From: Methylomonas subterranea
GTDB taxonomy: Bacteria; Pseudomonadota; Gammaproteobacteria; Methylococcales; Methylomonadaceae
Direction: 5' to 3'
Assembly: GCF_024505185.1 (NCBI RefSeq)
Contig: NZ_JANIBJ010000017.1
Span: 28,919 to 92,918 of the forward strand
Length of the DNA stretch: 64,000 bases
Shown here: piece by piece, positions 10,442-19,646 of the stretch
Numbering within the stretch: the stretch's first letter is position 1
Layout: each line of letters opens with the position of its first letter
The notes under the pieces: model-generated
Databases searched by the model: none
Told to the model about the DNA's origin: nothing
The model's input: the letters and a program-made list of their open reading frames with translations, nothing else
Position numbers and translations under genes: made by a program

Positions 10442-11544
10442 TAGCCATCCCGCTTGATCGCTTCGTACCGATCGCCTCGGCAAACATACACCGCAGGCAA
10501 GGCGTAGCCGTTGAATCGCTGCGCCTTGATCAGGCTGTAGGCGCCGACATCGGCAAACAGCAACCTGTCGCCGACGGTCGGAATCTTAGCGAAGCGATAC
10601 CGGCCGAAAACGTCGCCGGCCAGACAGGTCGAGCCGGCCAGAATGGCGCTATGTCCGCCTTGCGGATCTTCATCCAGCAGCTGCGGCCGGCGCTGGTATT
10701 CGAAAATTTCCGGGTGATGATTGACCGAGCTATCCAATACCAACACGGTTTCACCGTCGCTATCGAAACGGTCCAGCACGCTGGTCAGCAAATAACCGGC
10801 GTTTCCCACCAATGCCTTGCCGGGCTCCAGGTATACCTGTTCGGCGACATGAGTTTGCAAATATCGTACGGCTTCAATAACGGGCGTAAGGTCGGCAATG
10901 CGGTGATACAAATAACCGCCGCCCAGATTCAGCCATTTCAAGCCGGTTTGCCGGCTTAAAAACGGTTTTAATTTTGAAATAACGGCTTGCAGCGGCTGAA
11001 AATCTGTCCGGCCGAACACGGTATGCAGGTGCAAGCCTTCAATGCCTTCCGGCAAGGCTTGCCCGAGCAAGCCGACATCCACGCCCAGTTTCGAATGCGG
11101 GCCGCAAGGGTCGTATCGCCGGTCATCGGCGAAGGATAGCTTGGGATTGACCCGCAAACCCGCCGAATAACGGTCGGTCGATGAATGCAAACGCTGATAT
11201 TGCGAGAGGGAATTGAAACCGATGTGACTGCATAGCGCGGACAGTTCGGCAAATTCGTCCGCTCTCAGACCCGGCGTGGTCACATGCAGGCTGCCCCGAC
11301 CGCCCGAAACCGCGCTAGCCAAACGGGCTTCAAACAATGAACTGACCGAAAAGCCGTCCAGCTTGTCGCTAAGGTCGCTCAGCAAGGCCGCCAACGGCAG
11401 CGCCTTCATGGAATATAAAATCCGGCAACCGCTGGCTTGCCTGATGTGATGCAAGGGGCGCAGATTGGCATGCACTTGCGACATATCCAGCACGAAGGCC
11501 GGGCTGTGTTCAAGCCGGCGCTTCAACTCATCGACCGCTATCAT
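10414..11544 (-). CDS. nspC: Carboxynorspermidine decarboxylase family protein
   Basis: Fold III PLP-dependent decarboxylase of 376 residues. Lys47 in YSMKALP is the expected Schiff-base lysine. Features of the carboxynorspermidine/carboxyspermidine decarboxylase branch are seen in order: SSLFEARLA, IGFNSLSQ, RVNPKLSF with YDPCGPHSKLG, the HLHT histidine, LKWLNLGGG, VYLEPGKAL and the catalytic-cysteine segment STCLAGD. The family makes norspermidine or spermidine by the carboxy-polyamine route instead of via decarboxylated SAM. The partner carboxynorspermidine synthase is not in the window. It is last in the nnr-to-nspC operon, overlapping the upstream fthC gene by 4 bases. The polyamine specificity cannot be fixed from sequence alone. 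Confidence 0.8.
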   Translation of the reverse strand: MIAVDELKRRLEHSPAFVLDMSQVHANLRPLHHIRQASGCRILYSMKALPLAALLSDLSDKLDGFSVSSLFEARLASAVSGGRGSLHVTTPGLRADEFAELSALCSHIGFNSLSQYQRLHSSTDRYSAGLRVNPKLSFADDRRYDPCGPHSKLGVDVGLLGQALPEGIEGLHLHTVFGRTDFQPLQAVISKLKPFLSRQTGLKWLNLGGGYLYHRIADLTPVIEAVRYLQTHVAEQVYLEPGKALVGNAGYLLTSVLDRFDSDGETVLVLDSSVNHHPEIFEYQRRPQLLDEDPQGGHSAILAGSTCLAGDVFGRYRFAKIPTVGDRLLFADVGAYSLIKAQRFNGYALPAVYVCRGDRYEAIKRDGYADYARQWA

Positions 11545-12137
11545 GGCAGCCGCCGCTTGCCGGAAAACAGGTTCGATTCCGTCACCACCAGATTCATGTA
11601 GACGTCGTGGCTTTGCATTTCGACGGCGGGCAATATTTGCGACGCATAACAGACGCCGGCCAACACCGCGTCCGCCCTCACCTCGGACAACAACCTGTCG
11701 TAATAACCGGCGCCGTTGCCCAGGCGCCCACCCATGCTGTCAAAGGCCACGCCCGGTACGACGACCGCATCCAGTTCCGCCGGCTTGATGCATTTATCCG
11801 CTTCCCGCCAGCGAGCCTTGGGCGGTTCCAGGATATTCCACATACCGGGCCGCAATTCGTCGAGTGCCCGCAAATGCCACAAGCCCAGGCATTTGTTGCC
11901 CAGCGCGTCGACGGTGCAATACGGCACCGCGATACGTTTGCCGCCGGCCAGTTGTGCCGCTACGGCCGGCAAGGTGCGCACCTCCGAACGGCAATGCAGA
12001 TACCAGAGTATGGTGTCGGCATCGGCATACCAAGCTTGCGAAATGACAGTGCGGCAAATTTCGGCGCTGACGGCGTCTTTATCGGCTTGCGCATCCCGCG
12101 CGGCATGGGCTAGGCGGCGTTGCCGTGGTTTATCCAT
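11541..12137 (-). CDS. fthC: 5-formyltetrahydrofolate cyclo-ligase
   Basis: Protein of 198 residues, the normal length for this family (YgfA/FAU1). It converts 5-formyl-THF to 5,10-methenyl-THF with ATP, returning a storage folate to the one-carbon pool. The signature VPGVAFD followed by GRLGNGAGYYDR, which forms the ATP/folate site, is clear, and an N-terminal arginine-rich helix matches the ATP-binding start of the family. Its start overlaps miaA by 8 bases and its end overlaps nspC by 4, so all three are translationally coupled. In Escherichia coli the equivalent gene lies elsewhere beside 6S RNA; its presence after miaA is a local arrangement. Confidence 0.9.
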   Translation of the reverse strand: MDKPRQRRLAHAARDAQADKDAVSAEICRTVISQAWYADADTILWYLHCRSEVRTLPAVAAQLAGGKRIAVPYCTVDALGNKCLGLWHLRALDELRPGMWNILEPPKARWREADKCIKPAELDAVVVPGVAFDSMGGRLGNGAGYYDRLLSEVRADAVLAGVCYASQILPAVEMQSHDVYMNLVVTESNLFSGKRRLP

Positions 12138-13065
12138 GCCGGCGAAAATAATCCAGGGCCTTGGTCAGTAAATCCGCCGCATCGCTATGCAGATGCAGGG
12201 CGTTTTCTTCCTTGCGCAACCAGGTGAATTGACGCTTGGCCAGTTGGCGGGTGGCGATGACGGCTTTTTCCCGCATGGTCTCGAAGTCGTATTCGCCGTT
12301 CAAATACGACCAGGCCTGCCTGTAGCCAACGCAACGGATAGCCGGCAAGCCCTCGTGCAGATCGCTGCGCGCCCGCAAGGCCCGGACTTCATCCAGAAAG
12401 CCTTGCTCCAGCATGGCGTCGAAACGCGCAGCGATGTTGGCGTGCAAGGCATGCCTATGTTGCGGGGCGACAATCAGTTTTTGGTAAGCAAACGGCTGCT
12501 CGCTTTGCGGGTCGGCGCCGAAAAAATACGATAATGGCCGACCGCTGATTTCAAAGACTTCCAGGGCCCGCTGTATGCGCTGCGGATCGTTGACGTGTAT
12601 GCGGGCGGCGGCTTGCGGATCGATTTGCGCCAGACGGGCATGCAGCGCCTCCTTGCCCAGTTCCAATAAATCCCTATCCAGCCGTTGCCTGATGTCGTGA
12701 TCGGCTTCCGGCAGATCGGCCAAGCCCTGGGTCAGGGCGTTGAAATACAACATGGTGCCGCCGACCAGCAAGGGCAACTTGCCGCGCCGGGTAATCTCTT
12801 CCATCAATTGCAGCGCGCGGCTCCGAAACTGGCCGGTGGAAAAAGACTCGCGGGGGTCGAGTATGTCGATCAAATGGTGCGGAACGCCGCCGCGTTCCGC
12901 CAAGGTCGGCTTGGCGGTGCCGATATCCATGTCCCTGTAAACCAGGGCGGAATCGACGCTGATGATTTCCGCGTTCAAGGCTTGAGCCATTGCCACCGAC
13001 AGCGTTGTTTTGCCGGACGCGGTCGGCCCCATCAGTAAAATGGCAGTAGGTTTGTCGGTGTTCAT
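12130..13065 (-). CDS. miaA: tRNA dimethylallyltransferase
   Basis: Protein of 311 residues that transfers a dimethylallyl group to N6 of A37 in tRNAs reading UNN codons. The P-loop GPTASGKT is at residues 13-20, followed by SVDSALVYRDMDIGTAKP, the DMAPP/tRNA binding region, and HHLIDILDP. The C-terminal QLAKRQFTWLR segment is the usual end of the catalytic core. It abuts mutL directly (stop of mutL at 13066) and overlaps fthC by 8 bases. In many gammaproteobacteria hfq and hflX follow miaA; here fthC and nspC do. Confidence 0.96.
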   Translation of the reverse strand: MNTDKPTAILLMGPTASGKTTLSVAMAQALNAEIISVDSALVYRDMDIGTAKPTLAERGGVPHHLIDILDPRESFSTGQFRSRALQLMEEITRRGKLPLLVGGTMLYFNALTQGLADLPEADHDIRQRLDRDLLELGKEALHARLAQIDPQAAARIHVNDPQRIQRALEVFEISGRPLSYFFGADPQSEQPFAYQKLIVAPQHRHALHANIAARFDAMLEQGFLDEVRALRARSDLHEGLPAIRCVGYRQAWSYLNGEYDFETMREKAVIATRQLAKRQFTWLRKEENALHLHSDAADLLTKALDYFRRHG

Positions 13066-14991
13066 TTACTGCCCGCGCATGAAAAACTTGTCCAGATCCT
13101 GGTGGCTAAGCGAAATCCAGGTCGGCCGGCCGTGATTGCATTGGCCGATGCGTTCGGTCTGTTCCATATCGCGCAACAAGGCATTCATTTCCTCGATGCT
13201 GAGCTTGCGTCTGGCCCGTACCGAACCGTGACAGGCCATGGTGGCTAAAATGCTGTTGATGGCTTGTTCGGCTTTTCGACTACACCCGTTGGTCAGCATG
13301 TCGGCCAGGATGTCGCGCACTAATCCATCGACATCGGTCTTGGCCAGCAAGGCTGGGGTCGAGCGCAATACAACCGTTTCAGGGCCGGACCGGTTGAGTT
13401 CAAATCCCAAGCCAAGAAAAAACTCGTGTTCCCGCTCCGCCAGATCCGCTTCGGCCGCCGTTACCCGCAGCTTGATCGGCAACAGCAAGGGTTGCGAGAC
13501 GATGGCGCGATTATGGTAATGCTGTTTCAAGCGTTCGTAAGTAACCCTCTCGTGCGCGGCGTGGGCATCGACCAGGATAATGCCGCCGGCGGTTTCGGCC
13601 AGAATATAAATGTTGTGGATGTGGGCCAAGGCAAAACCCAGCGGCGGCATGGCTTGCCCGGCCGGCGCGGCTTCGGCTTGCGGATTCAGTTTGGCATAGG
13701 CCTTGATTTGCTCGGCAACCGCCCCCGTCAAATTCGTTTCCCTTGCGCCCCTGCCGCCCGCGGCCGCGGAATACGACGTGGATTGTTGCGGCTTGTAGAC
13801 GTGCCCGCCCATATCCGCGGCATCGAGTTCATTGGCGGCGGACGGTTGCGCTGCGCAAGGCGCGGCCGCATAGGCCAAACTCAAGGGTAAGTCAATTTGC
13901 TGACTCGGGGTCGGACGCGGCTCCGCAACAAAGCTTGGCCCGGCGACCGGCTGGGTTTGGACTTGTATTGGCCGCGCGGGAGCTTGTCCCGGCCGTTGTT
14001 CGGCCAGACTGCGATGCAAGGCCTGAAACAGGAAATCGTGCACCATGCGTCCTTCGCGAAAGCGCACCTCCAGTTTGGTGGGATGGGCATTCACATCCAC
14101 CAAGGCCGGGTCCAGTTCCAAATACAGCACGAACACCGGATGACGACCGTGATACAGCACATCCTGATAGGCCTGTTTCACTGCGTGCGCCACCAGTCTG
14201 TCCTTGATCAGGCGACCGTTGACGTAGAAAAACTGCATATCCTGCTGGCCGCGCGAGAAGGTCGGCAAGCCCACCCAGCCATGCAACCGCAGGCCGGAGG
14301 CGGCATAGTCGATTTTGACCGCATGGTCGACGAAGGCCGAACCGCAGATGGCGGCGATGCGCTTTTCCTGTTCGCCTTGGCTGGCGGCCGGTTTTAGGTT
14401 CAATACCTCGCGCTGGTTATGCCGTAATAAAAATCCCACGTCGAAGCGGCTCAGAGCCAGTTTCTGGATCAGGTTTTCGATATGGCCGAATTCGGTTTTC
14501 TCGGCTTTCAAAAATTTTCGCCGGGCCGGAGTATTGTAGAACAGGTCCCGCACATCGACGGTGGTACCGGACGGGTGAGGGTCGGGCTGGGGATCGAAGT
14601 TTCTTTCGCTGCCGTCGGCGCTGACCGCCCAAGCGCAATCGGCGGCCTCGGTACGGGAAATCAGGGTCAAACGCGCCACCGAACTGATACTGGGCAGGGC
14701 CTCGCCTCTAAAACCCATGCTGGACACTTGTTCAAGATCTTCCAGCGAAGCAATCTTGCTAGTGGCATGCCGCGATAGCGCCAAGGCCAAATCGTCTTTG
14801 TCGATGCCACAGCCGTTGTCGCGGATTTTGATCTGCTTGATGCCGCCCTGCTCCACATCGATATGAATCTGGCTGGCGCCGGCGTCAAAACAGTTCTCTA
14901 CCAATTCCTTTACCACGGACGCCGGCCGCTCGACCACTTCGCCGGCGGCAATTTGATTGATCAGTTGAGTGGGTAAGGCGTGTATCCGCAT
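13066..14991 (-). CDS. mutL: DNA mismatch repair protein MutL, endonuclease-type
   Basis: Protein of 641 residues. The N-terminal GHKL ATPase is complete: NQIAAGEVVERP, VKELVENCFDAGA, IRDNGCGI and MGFRGEALPSI. A proline/glutamine-rich linker spans about 335-440. The C-terminal dimerisation domain has DAHAAHERVTYE from Asp475, matching the DQHA(X)2E(X)4E metal-binding nuclease motif except for Q to A. It also carries ACHGSVRA and a CNHGRP zinc-site motif near the end. E. coli MutL lacks these because MutH does the nicking, so this MutL probably nicks DNA itself. The gene lies between amiB and miaA in the conserved operon order. Confidence 0.95.
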   Translation of the reverse strand: MRIHALPTQLINQIAAGEVVERPASVVKELVENCFDAGASQIHIDVEQGGIKQIKIRDNGCGIDKDDLALALSRHATSKIASLEDLEQVSSMGFRGEALPSISSVARLTLISRTEAADCAWAVSADGSERNFDPQPDPHPSGTTVDVRDLFYNTPARRKFLKAEKTEFGHIENLIQKLALSRFDVGFLLRHNQREVLNLKPAASQGEQEKRIAAICGSAFVDHAVKIDYAASGLRLHGWVGLPTFSRGQQDMQFFYVNGRLIKDRLVAHAVKQAYQDVLYHGRHPVFVLYLELDPALVDVNAHPTKLEVRFREGRMVHDFLFQALHRSLAEQRPGQAPARPIQVQTQPVAGPSFVAEPRPTPSQQIDLPLSLAYAAAPCAAQPSAANELDAADMGGHVYKPQQSTSYSAAAGGRGARETNLTGAVAEQIKAYAKLNPQAEAAPAGQAMPPLGFALAHIHNIYILAETAGGIILVDAHAAHERVTYERLKQHYHNRAIVSQPLLLPIKLRVTAAEADLAEREHEFFLGLGFELNRSGPETVVLRSTPALLAKTDVDGLVRDILADMLTNGCSRKAEQAINSILATMACHGSVRARRKLSIEEMNALLRDMEQTERIGQCNHGRPTWISLSHQDLDKFFMRGQ

Positions 14992-15037
14992 CGGCCGAGC
15001 TCGCGAAAAAAGCGCGTATTCTAGCGGATCGCTTGGG

Positions 15038-15064
15038 CTCCGGGTGAATTGATTCAGCCCGGAG
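15038..15064 (-). terminator. Hairpin between amiB and mutL
   Basis: CTCCGGGTGAA (15038-15048) pairs with TTCA plus CCCGGAG (15053-15064) with one bulged G and a TTGA loop. It lies just beyond the amidase stop on the minus strand. No T run follows, so it may attenuate rather than stop transcription into mutL. Confidence 0.45.
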
Positions 15065-15075
15065 GAGCGCTGGAA

Positions 15076-16530
15076 TTAACTGCTGCGCGGAATCTGCAGC
15101 ACTTGACCGGCCTTGAGGTTGCCGTCTTCCATGCCGTTGGCATGGCGCAACTCGCGCATGGAAACGCCATAGCGCTGAGCAATGCCGGACAGCGTTTCGC
15201 CGGTGCTGATGACGTGTCGGGTATTTGCCGCGCTGACGGTGATCGCGCTGTCGGCCTCCACCGTGTTGGCTTTGACGACAACGGGTTCGGATACCGTTTC
15301 ACGGGCAGCGACGCGGGTAGCGGTTTTGCCGGATTTTTGCAGTTGCGCGAACAAGGTGTTGGCGGGCGCATACTGTTTAAAGTGCGCCACGATGCCGTTA
15401 AACACGGCTGAGGCCATTTTGTCCTGATAGGCGCGGCTGTTCAAACGTTGCTCTTCTTCCGGATTGGAAATGAAGGCGGTTTCCACCAAAATGGACGGAA
15501 TAGGTGATCTCAACACCACGAAACCGGCTTTCTGCACATTTTTACGATGAAGGTGTCCGGCGGAATTCACGCTTTTCAAAACCTTGCTACCCACATGCTG
15601 GCTGGCTTCCTTGGCGGCCTTATTGGATAAATCCATCAGCACCGACGCCAACACATCGTCATGGGCGTCGACCGTCGCGCCGCCAGCCCGGTCGGCGGCG
15701 TTCTCGCTATCGGCCAACGTTTGCGCCATCTGGCTGGAAGCCCCCTTGTTGGCCAGGGTATAAACGGAAGCGCCGTGCGCGCTGGGATCGTCAAAGGCAT
15801 CGGCATGAATGGAAACGAATAAATCGGCCTTGGCATCGCGGGCGATTTTCACCCGGTCGTGCAATTTAACGAAATAATCGCCATTGCGTATCATCACGGC
15901 CTTCATGCCGGGTTGTCTGTTGACCGAACTTTCCAGGCGCTTGGCAATCGCCAAAACCACGTCTTTCTCCTGGGTACCGTGGCCGCCTTGCGCGCCCACA
16001 TCCTTGCCGCCGTGACCGGCGTCTATGGCAATAACGATATCCCGACCCTTGGCCCTGACGGGCTTGGCATTGACCGTCGAGAGGGTCTTGTCCCTGGCGA
16101 CTTTGTTTTCCGGAATTTTTTTTGCCGGCCGAGCGGCGGCAACGCTGGCGGGCGCCGGGTTGGCGCTGGCCGAGAATTGCAGCTGCACGCTGCTACCGTT
16201 GCTGACCGCCACCGCCTTGGCGTCGGCGTTTAATTCCATCACCACCCGCAAATCGGATTTGTTACGGATGGCCGAACGCACTCCCACCACCAGCGGATGA
16301 TCGGCGGGGGGCTGCGGCATGGCGGCGGAGGCGGCGGTATTTTCAAAATCCACCACCACGCGACTGGGATTGTTCAGCGTGAAATAGCGGTAATGCGGCG
16401 TAGCGTTCAATTCGAATACCACGCCGCCCGGTTGAAAGGTCAGAGCCGATAGCACATTTGCCGCCGCATGAGCGGGCAAGGTCGGCAAGAAAAAACCCAT
16501 TATCCAGAAAAATATAACCATCTGTCTCAT
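15076..16530 (-). CDS. amiB: N-acetylmuramoyl-L-alanine amidase with AMIN and LysM domains
   Basis: Periplasmic amidase of 484 residues that cleaves the lactyl-peptide bond of peptidoglycan during daughter-cell separation. ATG 16530 is preferred over the TTG six codons upstream because it gives a compact signal peptide (MRQMVIFFW... ending AHA-A). An AMIN domain (about 25-125) for septal targeting precedes the Amidase_3 catalytic domain (about 165-390). Zinc ligands are visible in AIDAGHGG, VSIHAD and the VETAFISN glutamate. A LysM domain at the C-terminus (about 438-482) binds glycan. Activity in this family usually needs an EnvC/NlpD partner. The position between tsaE and mutL is the classical one for amiB. 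Confidence 0.93.
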   Translation of the reverse strand: MRQMVIFFWIMGFFLPTLPAHAAANVLSALTFQPGGVVFELNATPHYRYFTLNNPSRVVVDFENTAASAAMPQPPADHPLVVGVRSAIRNKSDLRVVMELNADAKAVAVSNGSSVQLQFSASANPAPASVAAARPAKKIPENKVARDKTLSTVNAKPVRAKGRDIVIAIDAGHGGKDVGAQGGHGTQEKDVVLAIAKRLESSVNRQPGMKAVMIRNGDYFVKLHDRVKIARDAKADLFVSIHADAFDDPSAHGASVYTLANKGASSQMAQTLADSENAADRAGGATVDAHDDVLASVLMDLSNKAAKEASQHVGSKVLKSVNSAGHLHRKNVQKAGFVVLRSPIPSILVETAFISNPEEEQRLNSRAYQDKMASAVFNGIVAHFKQYAPANTLFAQLQKSGKTATRVAARETVSEPVVVKANTVEADSAITVSAANTRHVISTGETLSGIAQRYGVSMRELRHANGMEDGNLKAGQVLQIPRSS

Positions 16531-16568
16531 AAGCAGCCGACCGTGCAAAAATTAAAAACGTTCTGAGA

Positions 16569-17039
16569 TTATAGCAGCAGGCCTTTGTTTTTCCAGTCAA
16601 TTATCAAGGAATTTTTCAGCGATTCCGCTAGCGTGTTGATTTCTATCGTTCTTCCGGAATTTTGATACTCCAGCGCGATTTCCAAATCGGCCGCCGGCAG
16701 ATATCCGGCGCCCAATTGCGGCCACTCCACGCAAACCAGGGCCTGCTGTTGCAGGTAATCGTTGATGCCCAACCATTCCAGCTCTTCCGGGTCTTTCAAG
16801 CGATATAAGTCGAAATGAAATACCACGCGGCCGTCCAGGCGGTATTCTTCCACCAAGCCGTAAGTGGGGCTTCTAACCGCGCCCCGGTGCCCCATGGCCC
16901 GCAGCAGTCCGCGAATCAAGGTGGTCTTACCGGCCCCCAGATCGCCGTACAAAAACAATAGACACTTTTGCGGCAACACACCGGCCAAGGCGGCACCCAA
17001 TAATTCCGTTTCATCGCTATCCCGCAATTCGATTTTCAT
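16569..17039 (-). CDS. tsaE: tRNA threonylcarbamoyladenosine biosynthesis ATPase TsaE
   Basis: Small ATPase of 156 residues that works with TsaB and TsaD to form t6A37 in ANN-decoding tRNAs. The Walker A motif GDLGAGKTT lies at about residues 32-40. SPTYGLVEEY and the HFDLYRL segment with a following acidic Walker-B region (VCVEWPQ) are characteristic of the family formerly called YjeE. The start overlaps the nnr stop by 4 bases. The gene is followed by amiB after about 38 bases, continuing the operon. Confidence 0.95.
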   Translation of the reverse strand: MKIELRDSDETELLGAALAGVLPQKCLLFLYGDLGAGKTTLIRGLLRAMGHRGAVRSPTYGLVEEYRLDGRVVFHFDLYRLKDPEELEWLGINDYLQQQALVCVEWPQLGAGYLPAADLEIALEYQNSGRTIEINTLAESLKNSLIIDWKNKGLLL

Positions 17040-18499
17040 GGATTTAACAGCCCCCTGATTTTAGGTAACAATTCGCTGGCCAGCATGCCGCGTTCGCCTT
17101 GGCTTGCCGCGATTAAATCGGCCGCTTCGCCATGCACATGCACCGCCAGCGTTGCGGCATCCGTCAACGACAGACCCTGGGCCAGCAGCGCCGCCATGAC
17201 GCCGACCAACACATCGCCCATGCCGCCGGCGGCCATGCCCGGATTACCGGTGGTATTGACCATGATGTTACCCGCGTCAGCAATCAGGCTGCCCGCCCCT
17301 TTCAACACGCAGACGCCGGCATACCGGTTTTGCAACATTTTGACCGCAGCAAAGCGGTCGGCGCCAATATCGTGGGTCTTGCACCCCAAAAGCCGCGCCG
17401 CCTCGCCGGGATGCGGGGTTAAGATCCAATTCGGCCGGCGGGTGGGTTGCCGCGCCAATAAATTCAATGCATCGGCATCGGCCACACAGGGTTTATCGCT
17501 TGCCAGGATCTGGCGAAGCATATCTTGCGCCCAACTATCCTGTCCCAAGCCCGGCCCGATGAGGATGACATCGGCCCGCTCCAACCAAGGCTGCAGATCG
17601 CCGGCGGTTTCCACCGCATGGCACATCAATTCGGGCCGGCCGATATTCAGCCAATCGACATGCTGGGCCCGGCTGGCAAGGCTGACCAAGCCGGCGCCAC
17701 TGAACAGTGCCGCCTCGCCCGCCATGCGAATCGCCCCGCTAAAGCCCCGGTTCCCGCCAACCGCCAGCACATGGCCGAAATTACCCTTGTGCGCGTTGCG
17801 GCGGCGGCGTTTCAAGGGTATTTTGCTTGCCAGCATGGCGGTGCGCGGAAGTTGAGCCAACACCGTTTCGGGCACGTTCAGGCTCGAACAGACGATATCG
17901 CCGCGATAATCGGCGGCGTCCCCGGTAAACAACCCGCACTTCAAGGCTATAAAGGTGACCGTGAGATCGGCCTTGACCGCGCATCCCAACACGCAACCGG
18001 TATCGGCGTGCAGCCCCGACGGCACATCGATGCTCAAGACCGGACAGCCGGTGTTATTGATATGCGAGATCGCTTGCGCATATTCCTCGCCGACCGGCCG
18101 GCTCAAGCCGGTGCCCAACAAGGCATCGACGATAACGCCCGCCGAATCGGCGCGACCGGCGAACCGCGCCACACGGCCGCCCGCTTGTATAAATTCCCGA
18201 TACACGGTCAGTGCATCGCCCTTCAGTTGACCGGGGTCAATCAGCGTGTAGACCGAAAGGCGGAAACCGGCCGCCAAGGCCAGATTGGCCAATACATAGC
18301 CATCGCCGGCATTGTTGCCGGCTCCGCAAAACAGCGTGATTTCGGTTTGTCCCGGCCAACGCTGCCTTAGGGCGTTAAAGGCGGCCGCGCCGGCGCTACG
18401 CATCAATTGCAGCCCCGGCATCCGCAGATTGTGAATGGCGATATGCTCCGCCTCGCGAATTTGGGCTACGCGATAGAGCGCTGGCGAGGATGTTTGCAT
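17036..18499 (-). CDS. nnr: Bifunctional NAD(P)H-hydrate epimerase / ADP-dependent NAD(P)H-hydrate dehydratase
   Basis: Repairs damaged NAD(P)HX. The start was set at ATG 18499 (487 residues, MQTSSPALYRVAQIREAE); the longer frame to 18601 runs into the divergent queG gene and lacks family similarity. The N-terminal YjeF epimerase domain (about 1-210) contains FCGAGNNAGDGYVLA and a VDALLGTGLSRPV motif. The C-terminal carbohydrate-kinase-like dehydratase (about 225-485) has the AVGGNRGFSGA glycine loop, LTPHPGEAARLL and the catalytic NTTGNPGMAAGGMGDVL segment. First gene of the seven-gene minus-strand operon, sharing a 52-base intergenic region with queG. Confidence 0.95.
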   Translation of the reverse strand: MQTSSPALYRVAQIREAEHIAIHNLRMPGLQLMRSAGAAAFNALRQRWPGQTEITLFCGAGNNAGDGYVLANLALAAGFRLSVYTLIDPGQLKGDALTVYREFIQAGGRVARFAGRADSAGVIVDALLGTGLSRPVGEEYAQAISHINNTGCPVLSIDVPSGLHADTGCVLGCAVKADLTVTFIALKCGLFTGDAADYRGDIVCSSLNVPETVLAQLPRTAMLASKIPLKRRRRNAHKGNFGHVLAVGGNRGFSGAIRMAGEAALFSGAGLVSLASRAQHVDWLNIGRPELMCHAVETAGDLQPWLERADVILIGPGLGQDSWAQDMLRQILASDKPCVADADALNLLARQPTRRPNWILTPHPGEAARLLGCKTHDIGADRFAAVKMLQNRYAGVCVLKGAGSLIADAGNIMVNTTGNPGMAAGGMGDVLVGVMAALLAQGLSLTDAATLAVHVHGEAADLIAASQGERGMLASELLPKIRGLLNP

Positions 18500-18551
18500 G
18501 GCGTTGTTGTGTAAAATAGACGCGACCACGACATTATATGCCAAGCCCGCC

Positions 18552-19646
18552 ATGCCCCCAATCGAAACGCCGGATTTCCAACAACTTGCCCTGCAAATCA
18601 AAGCCTGGGGCGGCGACTTGGGCTTTCAGCAAATCGGTATCAGCGACACCGACTTGAGCGCCGCCGAACGGCATCTGCAAGATTGGCTGAGCAAGCACAG
18701 GCACGGCGACATGTATTACATGGCCGCGCACGGTTTCAAGCGCAGCCGCCCGGCCTTGTTGCAAGCCGGCACCCGCAGCATCGTCAGCGCCCGCATGGAT
18801 TATCTGCCGGAAGATCCCTCGCGCGGCCGCGAGCTGCTGGATCAGCCCGCCACGGCCTTTGTCTCGCGCTATGCCTTGGGCCGCGACTACCACAAACTGC
18901 TGCGCAACAGACTGCAAAAACTGGCCGATAAAATCGCCGCCGAAATCGGCCCGTTCGGTTACCGGGCCTTCGTCGACAGCGCGCCGGTACTGGAAAAAGC
19001 CATCGCCGAAAAAGCCGGGCTGGGCTGGATAGGCAAACACAGCAACCTGATCAATCGCAAGGCCGGCTCCTGGTTCTTTCTGGGAGAAATCTACACCGAC
19101 CTGCCCTTGCCGGCCGATGCGGCCGTCGGCAACCATTGCGGCCAATGCACGGCTTGCCTGGATATTTGCCCCACCCAGGCCATAGTGGCGCCCTATCAGG
19201 TCGACGCCCGCCGCTGCGTATCGTATCTGACCATTGAACTGCAAGGCAGCATCCCGGAACACTTGCGCCCGTTGTTGGGTAACCGCATCTACGGTTGCGA
19301 CGATTGCCAATTGATTTGCCCGTGGAACCGCTTCGCGAAACTTAGCGCGGAAGCCGACTTTAAGCCCCGTCACAAGCTGGATCACAGCAGCCTGCTGGAA
19401 TTGTTCGGTTGGACTGAAAGTGAGTTCTTGCGGAAAACCGAAGGTTCGGCGATCAGGCGCATCGGCCATAAGCGCTGGCTGCGCAATATCGCCGTGGCGC
19501 TGGGCAACGGAATCGCCTCGGAAGACAGCATAACCGCATTACGGCAAAAACTTCTGCACGATGACGAGGGGGTGCGGGAACATGCGGATTGGGCCTTGCG
19601 CCGGCTAAATACGCATCGGAGCACCGCTGAGGAACGAAGGGGTTGA
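18552..19646 (+). CDS. queG: Epoxyqueuosine reductase
   Basis: Cobalamin- and iron-sulphur-dependent enzyme that reduces epoxyqueuosine to queuosine in tRNA. ATG 18552 gives 364 residues starting MPPIETPDFQ, the usual length; the upstream in-frame ATG at 18498 lies in the nnr promoter/start region. Two [4Fe-4S] cysteine sets are visible: CGQCTACLDICPTQAI and the later CDDCQLICPW. FVDSAPVLEKAIAEKAGLGWIGKH is the typical cobalamin-domain segment. The C-terminus is a short HEAT-like region. Divergent orientation to nnr matches the E. coli yjeS/yjeF arrangement. Confidence 0.95.
   Translation: MPPIETPDFQQLALQIKAWGGDLGFQQIGISDTDLSAAERHLQDWLSKHRHGDMYYMAAHGFKRSRPALLQAGTRSIVSARMDYLPEDPSRGRELLDQPATAFVSRYALGRDYHKLLRNRLQKLADKIAAEIGPFGYRAFVDSAPVLEKAIAEKAGLGWIGKHSNLINRKAGSWFFLGEIYTDLPLPADAAVGNHCGQCTACLDICPTQAIVAPYQVDARRCVSYLTIELQGSIPEHLRPLLGNRIYGCDDCQLICPWNRFAKLSAEADFKPRHKLDHSSLLELFGWTESEFLRKTEGSAIRRIGHKRWLRNIAVALGNGIASEDSITALRQKLLHDDEGVREHADWALRRLNTHRSTAEERRG

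Noticed and set aside
16531..16548. Six-codon N-terminal extension of the amidase from TTG 16548
   Set aside because: ATG 16530 gives a normal signal peptide; the extension would place charged residues ahead of it.
18500..18601. N-terminal extension of nnr to 18601
   Set aside because: It overlaps the divergent queG gene and has no similarity to the YjeF domain.
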